Of a stretch of 64,000 bases of DNA, positions 23,125 to 35,854 are shown piece by piece; position 1 is the first letter of the stretch, and each line of letters opens with the position of its first letter. The stretch lies in NCBI RefSeq assembly GCF_047948215.1, contig NC_134457.1, positions 85,474,898 through 85,538,897 of the forward strand, read 5' to 3'. Made by a program: the position numbers and the translations under genes. Under the pieces are notes generated by a model that ran no database searches, was not told where the DNA came from, and worked only from the letters and a program-made list of their open reading frames with translations. This DNA comes from Lycorma delicatula. Lineage: Eukaryota > Arthropoda > Insecta > Hemiptera > Fulgoridae.

Positions 23125-25654
23125 GTGAGCAGAGAATAAATTATCTTATTACATTGCTTTTTTTTTTTAAATAGTTCAAATTAGTTATGCAGTTGTGTTT
23201 TCATTGAGGTATTTGTTCCTAACAAAATTATTATCCTATAAATTATTTATTGCTTGTTAACAGTTAACATTTTTTTCTGTATAAACTTATAAAGGTAAAA
23301 TGTAGATCAAGAAATGCTTAACATTTTTGGAATTTAATTACCAGGTAGATGAATGGGGGGTAGAATTTAGTCAGATGATTGGGTGATTTGCTTACAACTG
23401 ATGGATTTATTAATTACAAATCTAAATTAAATTCTTTTTAAAGATTGCTTATGATAATACTATTCATGTAGTATTATTTCAAAAGCTTAAATTATATTTT
23501 GGCATCTAGATTTGTTAAGTTTACTTTTCAAATATAGTTTATTTCATAGCGTATTTTTCATGATTTTGAAAATTTTAGTTGTTTTAAAATAAAATTTTAT
23601 TACCACTTTTTAAAGTATTTTTATTTATTGTTTAAGTACTTATAAAATACTGTTAATAAATTATAGCACTGCAATTTATTGATTTAGTTATATTATTAAT
23701 AAGTTATGGTTATTTTATGTAGGATATAATTTGTTCTCTACACAGGAATTATTACAAGCACGTTATTTTGAATTTAGAAAGTAGCATTTATTTAACATTT
23801 TTGAAATAATGAGATCAATATTACTTTCAGAATATCACTAATTATTGATGCATGATGTTGCATTATGTGATCTCATGTCATATTGTATAGCAGCAGATTT
23901 ATGTCTTGTAAGATTGTTTTACTCATAATTGTATTTTTACTTTTATTTGTTTTTTGCCTTTTTTTAGAAGAAAATTTTGAGTCTGCATTAATTAAGGCTG
24001 TATACCTTTATTTTATATATCTTGAGATGATGGTCATTAATTTGAATCAGAATTTTAGTTTATTTATTAATACTTTGTGGATTACTCTGTATATTTGTAT
24101 GGAAATAGAAAACTATCGCACTGATATTCTATGTACTATGTTGAAAACACCACCTGAACATCTAGCCTTGAAAGAACTTTTATAAGTTTTTCTTTATAGA
24201 GTTTCATAAAGAATAAAATAAGAAATATTTTTACTGGCTACTTTTTGCATTTTCAAAGGTCTGTGCTTTAAAAACAACTATAAAGCTATAGTTTAAATTG
24301 AAGATTCTATCCCTATTTCCTGGATAATGTTTTAATTGGCTTCTGTTTACAGGTTTTTTTTATTAGTGTTGTTTTTTTATATGTGGGTATCAGTAAACCA
24401 ATTATTTGGTGAACTAAATTTGTTTATAAGAATCTGAGCATAAAATAGTATAACTTTTTTTCATGACCATAACTAGACCATTACAAAATATTCTGTATAT
24501 GATATTCAATATTATTCCATCATATATCTAATAATTATATAATATTTGTTATTTCCAGAAACCCTAAGTGTTAATTATATATAATTTGATTGATTCTTTT
24601 TTTAAACACCGACTATTAAAAGATAGTCTAAATCACATGTACTGTTAATATTATGAAATTGTAAGTTCTTATAATTTCATAATATTCATATGAAATTTAA
24701 TATTAAATATTAACATATTTTATTAAATATTATTTAATATTGAACTGCGAGTCATTAATCATCAGTTAAACTAAATTAATAAAATAGCATGTCAGACCAC
24801 ATTAATCGATCCTACATGATAAAGAAAGATTCTGTATCTTGGTAGTTTTGATTATTATGTATAGTAGTAATTAAGATGAAAATAATTATATACATCAAGT
24901 AAAAATGACTGTACCACTCTTTATAAAACTCTTTCTCTCTAGCTTAATCTGAAAAATTACCACTGTCTAATCTGGATAAACAAGCTGATTAAATGTGATG
25001 TCATGTTTTAAAAATATTTTCACCTTATTTTCAGTTATAATATCTATTTTATTGTTAGAAATAGATTATGAACTTAAATTATATGAATGAATGTTTGAAT
25101 AACTACTGGATATGTGAATGTGATATAGACTACCTTATAAGTGTATTTTAATAGCAAAAAATTAATAAAAAACAGTGATTTAATTTTTTGTTTAAATGCA
25201 ATTTTTTAAAGAATATATTCTGGAATGGCAGGTTTAAAAAAGTTATTAATGATTGATAAAGATCTTTACCATCCTCTGAAAGATGATAGTCTGTGGCAAT
25301 TGCACTCCTTTTTTAATGATTCCTCCATTCTTTATAAAATCTATTGTGGTAAAATTGAACAGAAAATTAATTCTGAAATATACTAGAAATTTAAATAATA
25401 GTAGAAAAATGTAGTGAATGATAAATGTGTGATTAACTAGAAAACAATCAATACAGGAAGTTTCACTTCTGAAACTTTTTGTGACACAGATTTTTGACTG
25501 CCGCAGTCATGTATTAGTGTTAAAAAGAATATTCATTTTATTATGGATTTGATATTTCTGTTGTAAAATTGTTATACTGATATTATTTCTCCAAGTTTAT
25601 TTTGTTGATAGAATCAGATATTATGAAAGCATAAACATTATTTATACACTAATA
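23125..25654. other. Intron 6, first part: no gene
   Basis: AT-rich. A 14-bp perfect inverted repeat (AATATTATGAAATT at 24647-24660 and its complement at 24673-24686, loop 12) is the only clear structure. An open stretch near 23883-24185 has no recognisable similarity; its chance ENYR word is not the missing Ano8 exon. Confidence 0.55.
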
Positions 25655-25985
25655 ATATCACTGAAAACATTATTAAAACTTACAATAAAGAAATATTTAA
25701 ACCAGCATATAAACCTAATAACCACATAATAGAATGTTTAAAAAAAAAACAATGTATGTGGAATTTATAAAATTAAATGTAATAATTGTGATTGTATCTT
25801 ATAAAGGAAAAACAAATCTTTAAAACTAGATTTCTTGAATTTTGTAGAAATTGGAAAAATAATGAATTAGGTTTATCTAATATGGGAGACCATCTAATAA
25901 ACAATAAACATTCTATTTCTGATATTATCAGAAATTTAGAAATATTGGAAATTAATAAAGATGATATGAAATTAAATATTTGAAA
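25655..25985 (+). pseudogene. Penelope-like element, GIY-YIG endonuclease relic
   Basis: The reading begins near IFKPAYKPNNHIIECL, a linker common before the endonuclease, then VCGIYKIKCNNCD (GIY motif with the cysteine pair). After a stop and frameshift comes a decayed YIG region, then FKTRFLEF, NNELGLSNMGDHLINNKHSI and LEILEINKDDMKLNI. The spacing fits the C-terminal GIY-YIG domain of Penelope-like retroelements. The reverse transcriptase was not recognised upstream, so this is a 5'-truncated or eroded copy. A lone GIY-YIG gene is less likely because of the linker. Confidence 0.7.
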
Positions 25986-26244
25986 AATATTACATTTATA
26001 ATACAAATAAAATTTCAATTTGATAAACCATCAGACAGTATTTGACGGAGACAATCTTATAAAAACTGCAACAGATAGCAGCAGTCATTTAATAAATTAA
26101 TATGCGATTTTCATTATTTTAGTATTTTTAATTTGCAGTTTAATTAAATATTTCAATCATGTCTTGAGGATGTGGGATCCTGTGAAAGTACTTTTATAGT
26201 AAAATTAAGTAAGATAATCTTGAAAATATTAATTTCAGTAAAAT

Positions 26245-26246
<2 letters not shown>

Positions 26247-26276
<30 letters not shown>
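26247..26276. repeat. (AT)n microsatellite
   Basis: Uninterrupted AT dinucleotide array of about 28 bp. Confidence 0.9.
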
Positions 26277-26280
<4 letters not shown>

Positions 26281-27941
26281 TTAATAATTTAAAGTTACAC
26301 AATAGTATTTGATTTATAGATAGCTAAATGCTTCCCATTTATAGTGAGGTTTTCTACCATCAAATCATTCAGAACTCTTTATAAATATTACCCATTATTA
26401 GAACAATGTCTTCCTTCTCTTGTGCAGTAGGCGCTGACTAAAGGACTCCATTTACTTGAAGAAATGAAGCAAAAATTACCTTTAGAGTGATGTTAGTAAT
26501 TTATAGCGTACTTTATTATTTTGTACTGTGGTTTACAACTGTATTTTGTAGAAAACTTTTATCATTAGTTTAATTTCAATTTGTAATAATTCATTGGTTT
26601 CAACTCTTGTAATAGCTTCTGGCTTTATTTTTGTTGTAATCACGATTATTTTCCTTTTTGTTGCCATTGAGGCTAATTTAAATTTTATCAGACTCGGCAT
26701 TCTTCATACACTACAATTTCAATAACTTATTCCCTTTCTATAAGTAAGCTTCAAGCGTATGGTGAATTAAATCATTAAAAAAAACTTTACAAAATAACTG
26801 CCAATTTGAAAATTTCACATAATTTTTTTAATATTGTTTATTTTTAATCACATCTAAATTTCTCAAATTCAGATATCTATTAAAAAAAAATTATTTATTT
26901 CCTTTTATGCTCTAGTATGAAAAGAGATGTTATGTAAAAAATTGCAGTATAATATATTGAATCATGTAAATGTAGACAATTTAATAATCCAAACATAGTA
27001 AGCATATGATTAATTAATATCTTTATCTACCTGACCAGTTTGTATTACGTCAATAAATGATAATATAAAAAAAATTTTTTTAAAAATTGAGCAAAGTTTT
27101 TATTGTGTGTGTCTATTCACAATGAACTTGCAAATTCATATACATTAAAAGTTCTATCATCACTATAAGTTGTTTTTAGTTTAGGGAATTACTTTCTTCA
27201 CTACTTTCAGAATATTGTGTTTACAATGTTCATATGTTGACGCATGTAAACACAGTATTCTAAAAATAGTATGAACTTTAATAGGTTTTATAGGTGTTTG
27301 GTTGAACTTTTATCAAGTTTAACAAAATTTAAATTTTATCAGCAAGAAATAACTTGTTTTGTTTCGGTATTGTCAAGGAGTGTCTAAGCTTATTTTTATG
27401 TCTTTAGATAGAGGCAAGAATGTTTGTGTAAGCATACATTTTGTCATTGACTTCTAACTCTGGTGTGGGTCCAGGGCAAGACAATAGATTCTCCTGATCT
27501 ATCCTGATTGCTAGATTGTTCTTTGTTGCATCCATTCTTTTTCGTCGTCCTTGATCCTTTCTTCCTCCGTTATTAAATCAATGAATGCAGTTCTGACTAT
27601 GTCAGGACTTGTTTGTGATATCTTGGGTCACTTGGTGCCTTTGTTTCCTGTCCAATGGCTGCACAATAAGCTGAATATTGAGTATCAAATAAAACTGGGC
27701 CTCCTATCCTCCCCAAAAAACCTTGGAGAAAAATGAAAGTGTTACTTTGTTATGATGTACATGTTTTGTGTTTCATAAAAGAAGTTGCTAAAACTTGCTA
27801 TCTGGTATCTAACTTCTTAACAAAGAAATATGAGTTGTTTATTAGTGTTACTGCATTGAATATGTGATAAATCACAAAGTGAAATTTTTAACATTTTTTT
27901 CCTAGAGATAAAATGGTAAGACCTGATTTCAGGAATAAGTA

Positions 27942-27944
<3 letters not shown>

Positions 27945-27980
<36 letters not shown>
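27945..27980. repeat. (AT)n microsatellite followed by T run
   Basis: Uninterrupted AT array of about 36 bp, then about ten T residues. Confidence 0.9.
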
Positions 27981-27986
<6 letters not shown>

Positions 27987-30900
27987 TCTTTCTCTTTTTG
28001 TGACTGGTAACTCAGAAATTAGTTACTTTGTATAAGATTGAGGATTAATTTTTCATAACCAAATTGACATGTTTTAAGTTTACTGTGTAATGGAAACTCA
28101 AAGAGGAGGGTGGTTTTTGAGGTATATCCTGTTTCATTTTAATTAGTTCTAAGCAAATTTTATGATGCAATTTAGCATATTAAAGTTATTTTTTTGCACT
28201 GTATGTCTTATTTCAATCAGTGGCATAAAACATTATTCTAAAATAGAATTGCATATGGCACATTCAAAAATTCTATAATGGTCAATCTTAGTTGCTTGTT
28301 TGACTGTCTATAGAGTCTTGACCCTCTCCTCTGTCTTCTCTTCTACCTTTTTGTTCATTCCTTCTTTCTTGAATAGGAATCATGGAAATTGTCAGTCATT
28401 TTACGAGTGGCAGGGTCATGCTTTGCTTCCTTCTAGTAGTGAGCAGGACAATCACTTCTTTGTTGAGGCTTTTATGTGCTGTTTTTGGGTTGCTTAAACA
28501 ACCAAATGCTATCAGGCCATTCTATTGTAGCTAAAATCTGTCTTTAAAATATATAAGAAAATGGCCATCCAAGGAAACAATTGAGTCATCATTGCAACAT
28601 ATCAACCATTTGCTTATGGAGGAAGATTTACGTTGCTGAAATTTTTACATTTTAATTTTTAGAAAATTTATTCAACATTTTAATTTTGTATAATGATAAA
28701 CTACATTACTTTATTGGAGATTATAGCAATATGTGAAGAAAGATTGAAATAATTTTGACGAGTTTATAGATTACACCTTTAAAGATTTTTTTTTATATAC
28801 CTCTGTAACTGGTCGGTATAATTGGTGAAATCAAATGGAAATATACTAGTATAGCTTCTATGTAGCTAATTGTGATCTAAGATTATTGTTTTTCAGATAT
28901 TATTGTTTTACCTTAACTTCCTAGGGGAATCAAAGAATTGTGTTCTTTTAAATATTGGAGATCAGAACCTTATCTTAATGTTAAGTATTAGCTAAATTTA
29001 GAGTTATAATAAATTATCAGTTCTGGTTGTTGTGATAAAAAAATTATTTTATATTTATGATAGCATCTGGACTGTTAGGGTTTTGTTTGTTTTAAATATA
29101 TTTGTTTTAGATAAAAACTGTTCGTTTTTATTTGATTGTTTGTAAAATTAGTAGGTCTAATGTACTTAATCTCATTTAGAAAAAAATTTAGTTTATTTGA
29201 TGCACGATTTATGTATCGTGTTAGTTTAGTATTTAGAGCATGGTTAAATGTATTTTTTAAATAAAATTTTGTCTGAAAGATTAAATTTTATTACTTTTGC
29301 TTTTTCAGAATATTGACATTTTTTTCTGAATATTTAAAAAAAAAAACCGTTTATTTTATTTCAAAATGTAGGTGTAATAATAATTAATATGCTGTTAAAA
29401 TTTAATTGAAATTTGAACTTAAGTAAAAGTAAAAAAAATAATTTATTGACAGTCTTGTTAAATTTTGAACTTATATTATGTAGTAATTCCTTATCAACCA
29501 TGAATTTTTTAGTTGAGAATAGCCAATAGAGTTTTAAGGTGTTGTTTGTATAGTTTTACATGTAGCATTTGTGTATATACATGAACAGAAATGCTTTAAA
29601 ACTTGACAGCTTAAAATGATTTGTAGATCAGAAAGTGATATTCAAATATTTTCCAAAAATTATCGTAGCTGATAGACAAAAAAATTTGTTCCTTTTTTAG
29701 AAGGTCTTTTTTAGAAGCAAACTTTTGTTTCTATAGAAGAAGGAAAGAGATTGAAGGATTCGAGGTGGTAAATAACAAAGAATTTGCTTTTATTGTGAGA
29801 TTGGTGCTGTTGACTTTATTTAAAACCAGTTTTTTTTTTGTAAATCACTTTTCCAGTGTGTTAAATTTAAAAAAAAAAGTTTTTCTTTGGGAAATCTAAT
29901 AAAAAGATGTGATTTCATGTGTATTATTATTATTATTATTAATTTTTATCTTTATCCATCTTTAAGCCAATAAATAAAAGTTTCATCAGTTTCTGTTATT
30001 TTCTTCAAATCATAATCTGTGTGATTAATCATACTTAGCTCAGCACTTTTCCCATTGCTTTTTCAATTGTTCAAAATGTTTTGTTTTAAATTGGCATTCA
30101 GTATTTTTCATAATATCCCCTTCACTTGAGAGACTTAATCCTTTAGTGGCAATTTCAATTCTGGAATAATCAGAAATTACAAGAAGACATATCTTGAGAA
30201 TAAGGTGCTTGTTCATCCACCTCATGTAATCAGAGTTTAGTTCTGGACTAGATGTGTAGAATAGGTACGGGTGTTGTCATGATGGAATTTGCAATTGCAT
30301 GATTTATACAAGTTTGTATTTTTTTTTTTGCAAAAAACAGTCATAAAGATATTTGTAGACATTTTAATAATTTTATTTATTTCATGGTGTACAAATTTGA
30401 GGAAGAATTTTAAAAAGTCATCACTTTAATGTTCTTCTTCACTTATGCTATTTTTGTTTTTTGTGATTTAGAGGGTTTGGAAACATTGCTGTTGTAGCTG
30501 TTTGCTATACTTTTTGTTATTTAAATCCTGTGACATCATCACTAAACACTTAGAGAATCTTGTCTACTTTCATCTTGATTTCTTGCTAACTTCACAAGTA
30601 AACTTGCACAGTAGTGTTATTCAACACATCTGGATTACCATATATCAAATTATAATACAAAAAATTTCAACATGGCAATCACTAATTAATATTATCGATA
30701 ATGTTAGAAGAATCACAAGTATACACCAGGATTAACAGAACTGTGCTAAGCCCTCCAGCTGTTTCCAAGACTTTCTTCCAGCTGTTTCTTCAGAAAAAAA
30801 AATTGAATAATATTATTGGAATGGACCTTAACAGACCATGCATTTAAAATTTATATACACTAGCAATATAAAAAAATAAATATAGTATAATTTAAAAATA

Positions 30901-31013
30901 ATAAAGTAAAATGTAATAAAAATGATAAAACGTAATTTTTTCTTGGGAAGAAAATTTTTAGCTGCAACTAAATTCGTACTAGAAATATTTATCTGAGGCA
31001 GTTAACTATTTAA

Positions 31014-32484
31014 TGGACATAACAATTTGTTAGAAATTATAATCATTCCAAAAGATTTTGAAAATCTTAATAAAATGTTGACTGGTTTTTTATTTTTCCT
31101 TAAATTTTCACCTTTCTTATGAATTTGTTCAATTTATGGTAATTTTATTTTTTAGGAAATTTACTCTAGCTAAAGGGTACATCTTCAAATGATAAAAGTT
31201 TATCACATAAGATTTTTCTAAGCATGTTTAGGTTTAGAGGGGCGCAGTAACACAGTTTTTAGAAAAGCTAAGTTATAAAATTCAGGACTCTAAAATTAAG
31301 TATTGTTTTGGTAATTTAAAAAAACAAAAAATAAAAATAAATATAATTTTTTTACTTGTTCAAAAGAATGTAAATTTTTCTGTAATAATAAAATTGATAA
31401 TTGTAAAAACTTGTTTATACCTACTTTAATGTTAACTTTTAATCAAATTAATTGAACATGCATCATTTGAGATGTGTGATGTGAGAAGATAAAGAGGTCC
31501 AATTATTAAATAATATGAATCTCATGAGAATTTAATGAGGCAAAACATGTGACTAAGGGACAATGGTTCACGAGGTTGTGCTTATTGTATTTAATGTCTC
31601 GCCTTTCATTTGATGTTTTGTTGAATAGTGCTTAATCATGCATCTTTACTCGATATATTTAGTCCTACACGTAGCTAATTCTAAAAAAAAACCAATGCTG
31701 CAACATACTGTTACATTATTTCATTTGAAAATTTCGATTGGTATTTACTTAAACATGTTCCACCATGTCTACTACCCAACACTATTATAAATAAAAATTT
31801 CACAATTCAGACCTTTATAATAACTTTGTATATGTTCTAAGATCTACTGCTCTTTCACTATGTAGTTTTACTATCATTAATTCACTATTATTTCTTCATT
31901 ATTTGTGTTATTTTATTATTTGCACATCACTATTTGCTGTTATCTGTATCATTTAAACAGTTAATAATTAATTGTTTTCTTCAACTGAAGTCTTTGAATT
32001 TCAGGAATAACTTTTTCCATCTGTGATAGAAACAAACTGTTACCAATATATCTCATTTGTGTAAAGTATTTTCCAACAAATCTATGAAATCATAAAATTA
32101 GAAGTACTTTGAAAAAAATATACACTGTTGTAAGAAAGATGATAAGACTTAATCTTATTCTCAAAGATTAATTTTCAAACAGCCAATGTTGTCTATTATG
32201 TTTTTTGCATCAAAACAAGAAATTGTTGGATTACACACATGTTAAATTTCCCTAATTGTCAAATTGGGAAACCACATACTGTTTGTAAAGAGTTATTAAT
32301 TCTATATGTCTGCAATTAGTGCTGACATATGTTGCACCGATCAGGAATTTGAGATAATTAGGAAAATTTCTTTAAGCAGCTATATATACAGTGATGAATT
32401 GAAGAAATAGCTAGATGTAGAAGATATATTATGTAACCTTTTTAAAGTTGACTAATTTTTGATTTCAACTTTCAGTCTTACCTG
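31014..32484. repeat. Tandem duplication, unit 1 (1471 bp)
   Basis: Starts TGGACATAACAATTTG and ends TTTCAGTCTTACCTG. Direct repeat of unit 2 at 32495. The units appear identical apart from one base in an A run (GAAAAAAATATA here, one A fewer in unit 2). No coding capacity recognised. Units are separated by the 10 bases ACATAACAAT, themselves a copy of positions 4-13 of the unit. Confidence 0.97.
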
Positions 32485-32494
32485 ACATAACAAT

Positions 32495-33964
32495 TGGACA
32501 TAACAATTTGTTAGAAATTATAATCATTCCAAAAGATTTTGAAAATCTTAATAAAATGTTGACTGGTTTTTTATTTTTCCTTAAATTTTCACCTTTCTTA
32601 TGAATTTGTTCAATTTATGGTAATTTTATTTTTTAGGAAATTTACTCTAGCTAAAGGGTACATCTTCAAATGATAAAAGTTTATCACATAAGATTTTTCT
32701 AAGCATGTTTAGGTTTAGAGGGGCGCAGTAACACAGTTTTTAGAAAAGCTAAGTTATAAAATTCAGGACTCTAAAATTAAGTATTGTTTTGGTAATTTAA
32801 AAAAACAAAAAATAAAAATAAATATAATTTTTTTACTTGTTCAAAAGAATGTAAATTTTTCTGTAATAATAAAATTGATAATTGTAAAAACTTGTTTATA
32901 CCTACTTTAATGTTAACTTTTAATCAAATTAATTGAACATGCATCATTTGAGATGTGTGATGTGAGAAGATAAAGAGGTCCAATTATTAAATAATATGAA
33001 TCTCATGAGAATTTAATGAGGCAAAACATGTGACTAAGGGACAATGGTTCACGAGGTTGTGCTTATTGTATTTAATGTCTCGCCTTTCATTTGATGTTTT
33101 GTTGAATAGTGCTTAATCATGCATCTTTACTCGATATATTTAGTCCTACACGTAGCTAATTCTAAAAAAAAACCAATGCTGCAACATACTGTTACATTAT
33201 TTCATTTGAAAATTTCGATTGGTATTTACTTAAACATGTTCCACCATGTCTACTACCCAACACTATTATAAATAAAAATTTCACAATTCAGACCTTTATA
33301 ATAACTTTGTATATGTTCTAAGATCTACTGCTCTTTCACTATGTAGTTTTACTATCATTAATTCACTATTATTTCTTCATTATTTGTGTTATTTTATTAT
33401 TTGCACATCACTATTTGCTGTTATCTGTATCATTTAAACAGTTAATAATTAATTGTTTTCTTCAACTGAAGTCTTTGAATTTCAGGAATAACTTTTTCCA
33501 TCTGTGATAGAAACAAACTGTTACCAATATATCTCATTTGTGTAAAGTATTTTCCAACAAATCTATGAAATCATAAAATTAGAAGTACTTTGAAAAAATA
33601 TACACTGTTGTAAGAAAGATGATAAGACTTAATCTTATTCTCAAAGATTAATTTTCAAACAGCCAATGTTGTCTATTATGTTTTTTGCATCAAAACAAGA
33701 AATTGTTGGATTACACACATGTTAAATTTCCCTAATTGTCAAATTGGGAAACCACATACTGTTTGTAAAGAGTTATTAATTCTATATGTCTGCAATTAGT
33801 GCTGACATATGTTGCACCGATCAGGAATTTGAGATAATTAGGAAAATTTCTTTAAGCAGCTATATATACAGTGATGAATTGAAGAAATAGCTAGATGTAG
33901 AAGATATATTATGTAACCTTTTTAAAGTTGACTAATTTTTGATTTCAACTTTCAGTCTTACCTG
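32495..33964. repeat. Tandem duplication, unit 2 (1470 bp)
   Basis: Second direct copy, same orientation as unit 1, ending CTTACCTG at 33964, after which unrelated DNA (the hAT region) begins. Confidence 0.97.
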
Positions 33965-34194
33965 GAAATTAACCGTATTGTTGGCTGATGTTTGGTTTAT
34001 AGAGAAAAATTAACAGAAGGGTTTTATTTTCCAGAGATTGGTGATGGATATTAAAGGAGAATCAATATTTCTTGTTGTGGAAAATATTCTAAGGAAAAAG
34101 AGATTAGTATTCCAAATATAATATCAATGGCAACTGTATTGTATTTGTGATTTCATTGCAAAAAATCTGAATGTTCATTTATATTCTTCACTGC

Positions 34195-34925
34195 AGTATG
34201 TCACAACAGTTATTAACAAAATCAGAAACAATTTCCTGAGTATTAGATTGTTTGAATAATTATGTAAAGATAACTATGAGGAAGTTATTCATTTGTTGTT
34301 TCATATTGAAGTTTGCTGGTTCTTAAAGGATGTCTGTCTGAACCATTTTTATGGATTCTATGAGTCTGTTCTGAAATTTTATACAAACTGGAATGTCAGT
34401 CTGGTGACAAACTTGATAAAATTTAAAAGGGATGTCGATTGTATGTCAGGTTTATATAGATGCACTTGAAAGGCATATCTGTATGTTTTGAAATCTGTTC
34501 TTTTGAAGTGGATTGTAGGATATGGAGAATTTTATCAAGGAAAAATTAGAAATCAGAAATGTTTGAATATGAATGTTTGAATTGGAAGCTCTACATAAAG
34601 AACAGGCCAAACAATTCATGGAAGTACATTTGCAAGGCTACCAATGAGTTAAAACATATTGCTTATTTATGAATGATTTCCATCATTTTTGGTTGCAGCA
34701 GCAAATTCATTATCTTATCCTGAATTACAGGCCATTATGAAAAGGTTTCTGATTGTCTTTCCGTTGCTGTACTTAATAGAAAGTGAATTTAATTCCGTCA
34801 CAGATCTTGCAAAAAAAAAAAAAAAAAAAAAAAAAAAATTAGGATACTGATTGCCAATAGATTACTGGGATAATTAAGGTTATTGCTTACTAATATGAGG
34901 AGGTTACTAACTGCTTATATGGGAT
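34195..34925 (+). pseudogene. hAT transposase relic (FAM200/ZBED5-like)
   Basis: In one frame with a single internal stop: VTTVINKIRNNFLSIRLFE, then LCKDNYEEVIHLLFHIEVCW (about 34197-34330), matching the conserved hAT block in which a TEVRWLSRG-like motif follows a NYIK-RLF segment. Later fragments give FLIVFPLLYLIESEFNSVTD (about 34740-34805) and, past an A tract, LRLLLTNM. This order matches the C-terminal dimerisation region of hAT-derived proteins such as FAM200 and ZBED5. The N-terminal zinc finger and first catalytic residue were not seen. Confidence 0.75.
34811..34838. repeat. A28 homopolymer
   Basis: Twenty-eight consecutive A residues inside the hAT relic where lysine codons are expected. 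Confidence 0.95.
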
Positions 34926-35854
34926 CACTAAATTCATCCTTCTCATTAATTACTTTATACTAAGGTTTATGAAAGTTTGTTTAGTTTTTACAGACCATTT
35001 TACTATTAATACAGTATGTAATATATTATTCAAATATCTAATATATTATTACTATTATTATATTAGAGTAAAAGTGTCTTGATGATATTTTTGTTGTTTT
35101 TTTGTAAAGCTAACAAAAACTTTTACAGTTTATTTTTAATATTACAATTCTTTTTGATGCTTAATTTTAAATGAATTTTTAAGAGTACTTTCTTAATTTT
35201 TATAGTATTTCTTAATTTAATTTTCTGAGATTGCTGTTTTAAATATTAATTTTTAAGTAATTGTAAAAAGCAAAATAAAATGAGTATTAAATAGAATTTG
35301 TTTTTTGTATTGCAATAGCTTATTCATATAGTTACTGTAAAAAATCTGATGTGGACACTACATGACTTCCTTGTATATCTACTAAATTATATATACACAT
35401 TTTTTACTACACTTCATCTAAACTTATTTCATTTGAAAATGAGATATAATCCTTTTAGTTTTTATTAACTATTAGTTATTTTTATTACTTGTATTAACTA
35501 ATATTGTTATTAAATATTAGTTTTTATTAACATCAAATATTTATACAATTATTAATTCAAGAATCTTACATGGAATATTAAGATAGAGTAAGAAGTCCCA
35601 TTATTACTCCTGTTATTAGATCAGTATTATTCGTATTTTCATGAGTTGCTGATTAACAAACGTTTTAGATTTCTTGTGTGTTGTGTAAATAAAAGTTAAT
35701 ATAATTAAACTATTTCGTTTAGTGAACTCCTGTATACTGGTTAAAAATGTTAATTTCAACCTTATGGTGTAAAATATTCACCATATTTTATTATTGGATT
35801 ATTTGGTTAAAAATAAAAAATTAAAAGAAACCATCATACGCGAAAAAGAAAGAT
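34926..35854. other. Intron 6: nothing recognised
   Basis: AT-rich DNA with TTATTA-like simple sequence. No gene or element seen. Confidence 0.6.

Larger units (their letters stand above)
25986..31013. other. Intron 6, middle part: no gene identified
   Basis: Mostly AT-rich. Two locally more complex stretches (about 27360-27740 and 28290-28510) have no frame I can assign. A stretch at about 29922-30330 ends, on the minus strand, in an (AAT)n tail (ATT repeats at 29922-29941), suggesting a non-LTR 3' end, but its broken reading is not diagnostic. Confidence 0.5.

Noticed and set aside
23883..24185. Open frame of 100 codons containing ENYRTD, near exon 6, as the next anoctamin exon
   Set aside because: Only four residues match; no usable splice junction in phase. 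The segment at 43224-43279 matches over 19 residues with correct phase and sites.
24647..24686. 14-bp perfect inverted repeat as a MITE or regulatory RNA hairpin
   Set aside because: Very AT-rich arms, no target duplication and no second copy; such hairpins arise easily in this composition.
27360..28510. Two locally complex stretches as a LINE ORF1 or host exon
   Set aside because: Frames are short, have stops, and match no family I know; no splice-phase fit with the anoctamin.
30030..30330. Minus-strand HHDNTR phrase and a KNTECQFK-EQLKKQWEKC stretch as a further mariner relic
   Set aside because: The PPYSPDL region between them is absent and the order is not convincing; an (AAT)n end at 29922-29941 suggests a LINE instead. 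Left unassigned.
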